Source: Paratrimastix pyriformis
Taxonomy: Eukaryota > Preaxostyla > Paratrimastigidae
Direction of reading: 5' to 3'
DNA: 21,607 nucleotides
Assembly (NCBI GenBank): GCA_027972325.1
Contig: JAPMOS010000390.1
Span: 1-21,607, forward strand
Of this stretch, positions 18,520 to 21,607 are shown in pieces. Positions within the stretch are counted from its first letter, which is position 1, and each line of letters opens with the position of its first letter. A program made the position numbers and the translations under genes. The notes beneath the pieces were generated by a model. That model did not search any database. It saw only the letters and a program-made list of their open reading frames with translations, and was not told the origin of the DNA.

Positions 18520-18956
18520 GCCAACCACCAACCGTCAACCACCAACCACCAACCACCACCACCCATCAGCATCATCTTTCATCTTTTTTGCCGCTCCACA
18601 CCCAATCATCATCACCATCACCATCATCCTCATCCTCATCATCCTCATCCTTCTCTTTTTGCCGCCTTCAGGTTCTCCCTGGCCGCACGCACCCGATGAT
18701 GGTGGGCAGCAACCGGAGCGGCTACTTCCTCTCGGGCACCAAGGTGTACAACGCCGCACCCGCGATGCAGCGGTTCTATCCGAATGTCCCTGTCGCGGCT
18801 CCAACCCCCGCGCCTGCGACTTCGACACCTGGTGCCCCGGCTTCGGCACCACCCCCGACGCGTAAGCACCCCCTCGACGGGGCAGCAGCCGATGCCGAGG
18901 AGGCCGTGAAGAAGGGACGCAGTGATGAGCAGGAGGAGACGGTGGCGCCGAAGTAA
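14817..18956 (+). CDS. TRM6: tRNA (adenine-N1)-methyltransferase non-catalytic subunit TRM6 (GCD10)
   Basis: Partner of catalytic TRM61; together they make m1A58 in tRNA T-loops in the nucleus. Nine exons: 14817-14905, 14947-15086, 15134-15489, 15555-15702, 16540-16876, 17276-17347, 17593-17695, 18279-18365, 18672-18956. Total 1617 nt (538 aa), all phases consistent. Family landmarks in order: LIEEGDTVYFRQ; PLGQLIGQPYGATFSV; DNRNLVDDNRSQKLTADDV; STTFAQKTEFAQKKYL; MRADVLAELLNRV; LVCDQCSGLVTAALAHRMGG; FDALFPYLGLSRPFVFYSQY; then EYQ|VLPGRTHPMMVGSNRSGYF and FLSG. These match TRMT6 closely. Exon 5 ends in a Thr/Ala/Ser low-complexity run (about residues 285-355) made by CCA/GCC triplets, partly explaining the extra length over the roughly 500-aa animal protein. 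The acidic/Lys C-terminal tail is usual. Introns 1-3 are 41-65 nt; introns 4-8 are 245-837 nt and repeat-filled. The start ATG directly precedes the conserved N-terminus. Confidence 0.94.
15703..16539 (+). repeat. TRM6 intron 4: GGACACCCCC minisatellite, CA tracts and three dispersed-motif copies
   Basis: The longest intron seen (837 nt, donor GTCCGTAC, acceptor GCTGCAG, phase 1). From 15717 to about 15890 it is a 10-bp array, GGACACCCCC, about 17 units, then CA tracts. A 38-bp unit beginning CCGTTACTTCGTTCC is repeated twice at 16343-16418. Three copies of a roughly 68-bp motif lie at 16132-16203, 16222-16290 and 16423-16490. A C-rich run precedes the acceptor. The long frames through it on both strands are repeat artefacts. 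Confidence 0.9.
16132..16490 (+). repeat. Three copies of the dispersed intronic motif in TRM6 intron 4
   Basis: Copies at 16132-16203, 16222-16290 and 16423-16490 read CAAGTTTCGCTCAAGC, then TGTGACGTCATTTGAGAC, then CCTTCCTGTCCGATTGATCAG, then CCCCTTTGCTCC, each followed by a C or CA tract. The second half recurs alone in TRM6 intron 8 and in NKAP intron 7. Confidence 0.92.
16877..17275 (+). repeat. TRM6 intron 5: GGTGATGTT minisatellite and (GAT)n
   Basis: This 399-nt intron (donor GTCTGTTG, acceptor CGCACAG, phase 2) is a GGTGGTGATGTT-type array (16886-17000 and 17103-17180) enclosing (GAT)n at 17000-17105 with two ATTGGATGATG units. Confidence 0.9.
17348..17592 (+). repeat. TRM6 intron 6: C-tract, (ATC), (GTC) and (CATCAC) repeats
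   Basis: This 245-nt intron (donor GTCTGCCC, acceptor CATCCAG, phase 2) runs C-tract 17368-17379, ATC triplets, GTC/GGC triplets 17400-17440, then ATCAGC and ATCACC hexamers to about 17560. Confidence 0.9.
17678..18000 (+). repeat. TRM6 intron 7: tandem copies of the exon 7 end and its 5' splice site
   Basis: The true junction is TCGCAGTACCCCGAG|GTCCGT (exon ends 17695). The block with exon end plus donor recurs at about 17740-17760, 17806-17826 and 17865-17886, and a shorter one at 17977-17995. The first 128 nt of the array is itself duplicated (17678-17805 against 17806-17905). Every copy keeps both a preceding CAG and a following GTC[CT]G, except that one has CCTGAG. Confidence 0.9.
18183..18215 (+). 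repeat. Worn copy of the exon 8 acceptor and start in TRM6 intron 7
   Basis: ACCCAGTCGCTGAATTGACCAAGTGCGGC at about 18180-18208 resembles the real junction ACCTAG|CCGCTGACCAAGTTGGC at 18273-18295, with a 3-nt insertion. It lies 93 nt upstream. Confidence 0.6.
18443..18519 (+). repeat. Dispersed motif plus (CA)n in TRM6 intron 8
   Basis: Within the 306-nt intron 18366-18671: TTCCTGCCCGATTGATCAG then TCCCTTTGCTCC and (CA)26 at about 18467-18518. This is the same motif as in TRM6 intron 4 and NKAP intron 7. Confidence 0.9.
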
Positions 18957-19241
18957 GTCAGTCGAACTGCTTCGTATTTTTTCTCACGCCGCGGACAGTC
19001 GAGGGTTTCGAGGGCTGGAGTGGGCTGAGGGATTCCAATTGATCGTTGTTTTGTTTTGCCCATCATCCGTCCTTGAAAATGATATGTTGCATTTCGACGA
19101 CGACACGATTGAAATATGATGCGTTGATCGGGAAAACAGCCCCCGAGACCCAGACGAAACAACTCCGGTATCGTGGATCTGACCTCTGTGGGCGAAGGCT
19201 ATTTTTTGCAGGTGTAAAACTCTGTAACCACCCGGGAAGGG

Positions 19242-21607
<2,366 letters not shown>

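Overview
The window is nuclear DNA of a GC-rich, intron-rich eukaryote. It carries four conserved eukaryotic single-copy genes (MED21, NKAP, TRM6/TRMT6, RIC1), a metallophosphoesterase gene, a RING/TRAF/coiled-coil gene, an LRR-type gene remnant, a tRNA-Val(CAC) and non-LTR retrotransposon (LINE) debris. The RING-TRAF-coiled coil-discoidin-like architecture and the LRR remnant resemble expanded families of free-living anaerobic protists such as Paratrimastix. That placement is inference only; nothing here fixes the species.

Layout: 1-1860 purine-rich LINE debris (+); 1899-2940 LRR-like gene remnant (+); 3535-4311 MED21 (-), head-to-head with a metallophosphoesterase gene at 4609-5861 (+); 5862-6884 no supported gene; 6885-8441 RING/TRAF/coiled-coil gene (+); 8712-8942 decayed tandem copies of the NKAP last exon; 9087-12541 NKAP (-, nine exons, 499 aa); 13316-13985 a second LINE 3' end (-) inside an AGGAAGG microsatellite; 14199-14272 tRNA-Val (-); 14817-18956 TRM6 (+, nine exons, 538 aa); 19242 to the window end RIC1 (+, incomplete).

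I rebuilt exons by matching recognised protein families and codon phase across junctions. Thirty-two introns result, and their donors are strikingly uniform: GTCYGY instead of GTRAGT, with C at +3 in 31 of 32. Introns are 41-81 nt in the 5' halves of genes and 138-837 nt in the 3' halves. The long ones are packed with micro- and minisatellites. Two minisatellites have copied the splice junction itself, one a donor and one an acceptor. A short non-simple motif (CCTGTCCGATTGATCAG) recurs, always in the sense orientation and next to CA repeats, in long introns of two unrelated genes (NKAP and TRM6).

The genes are housekeeping functions (transcription, splicing-associated RNA biology, tRNA methylation, Golgi trafficking) and do not form one pathway. 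The notable biology lies in splicing signals and intron growth.
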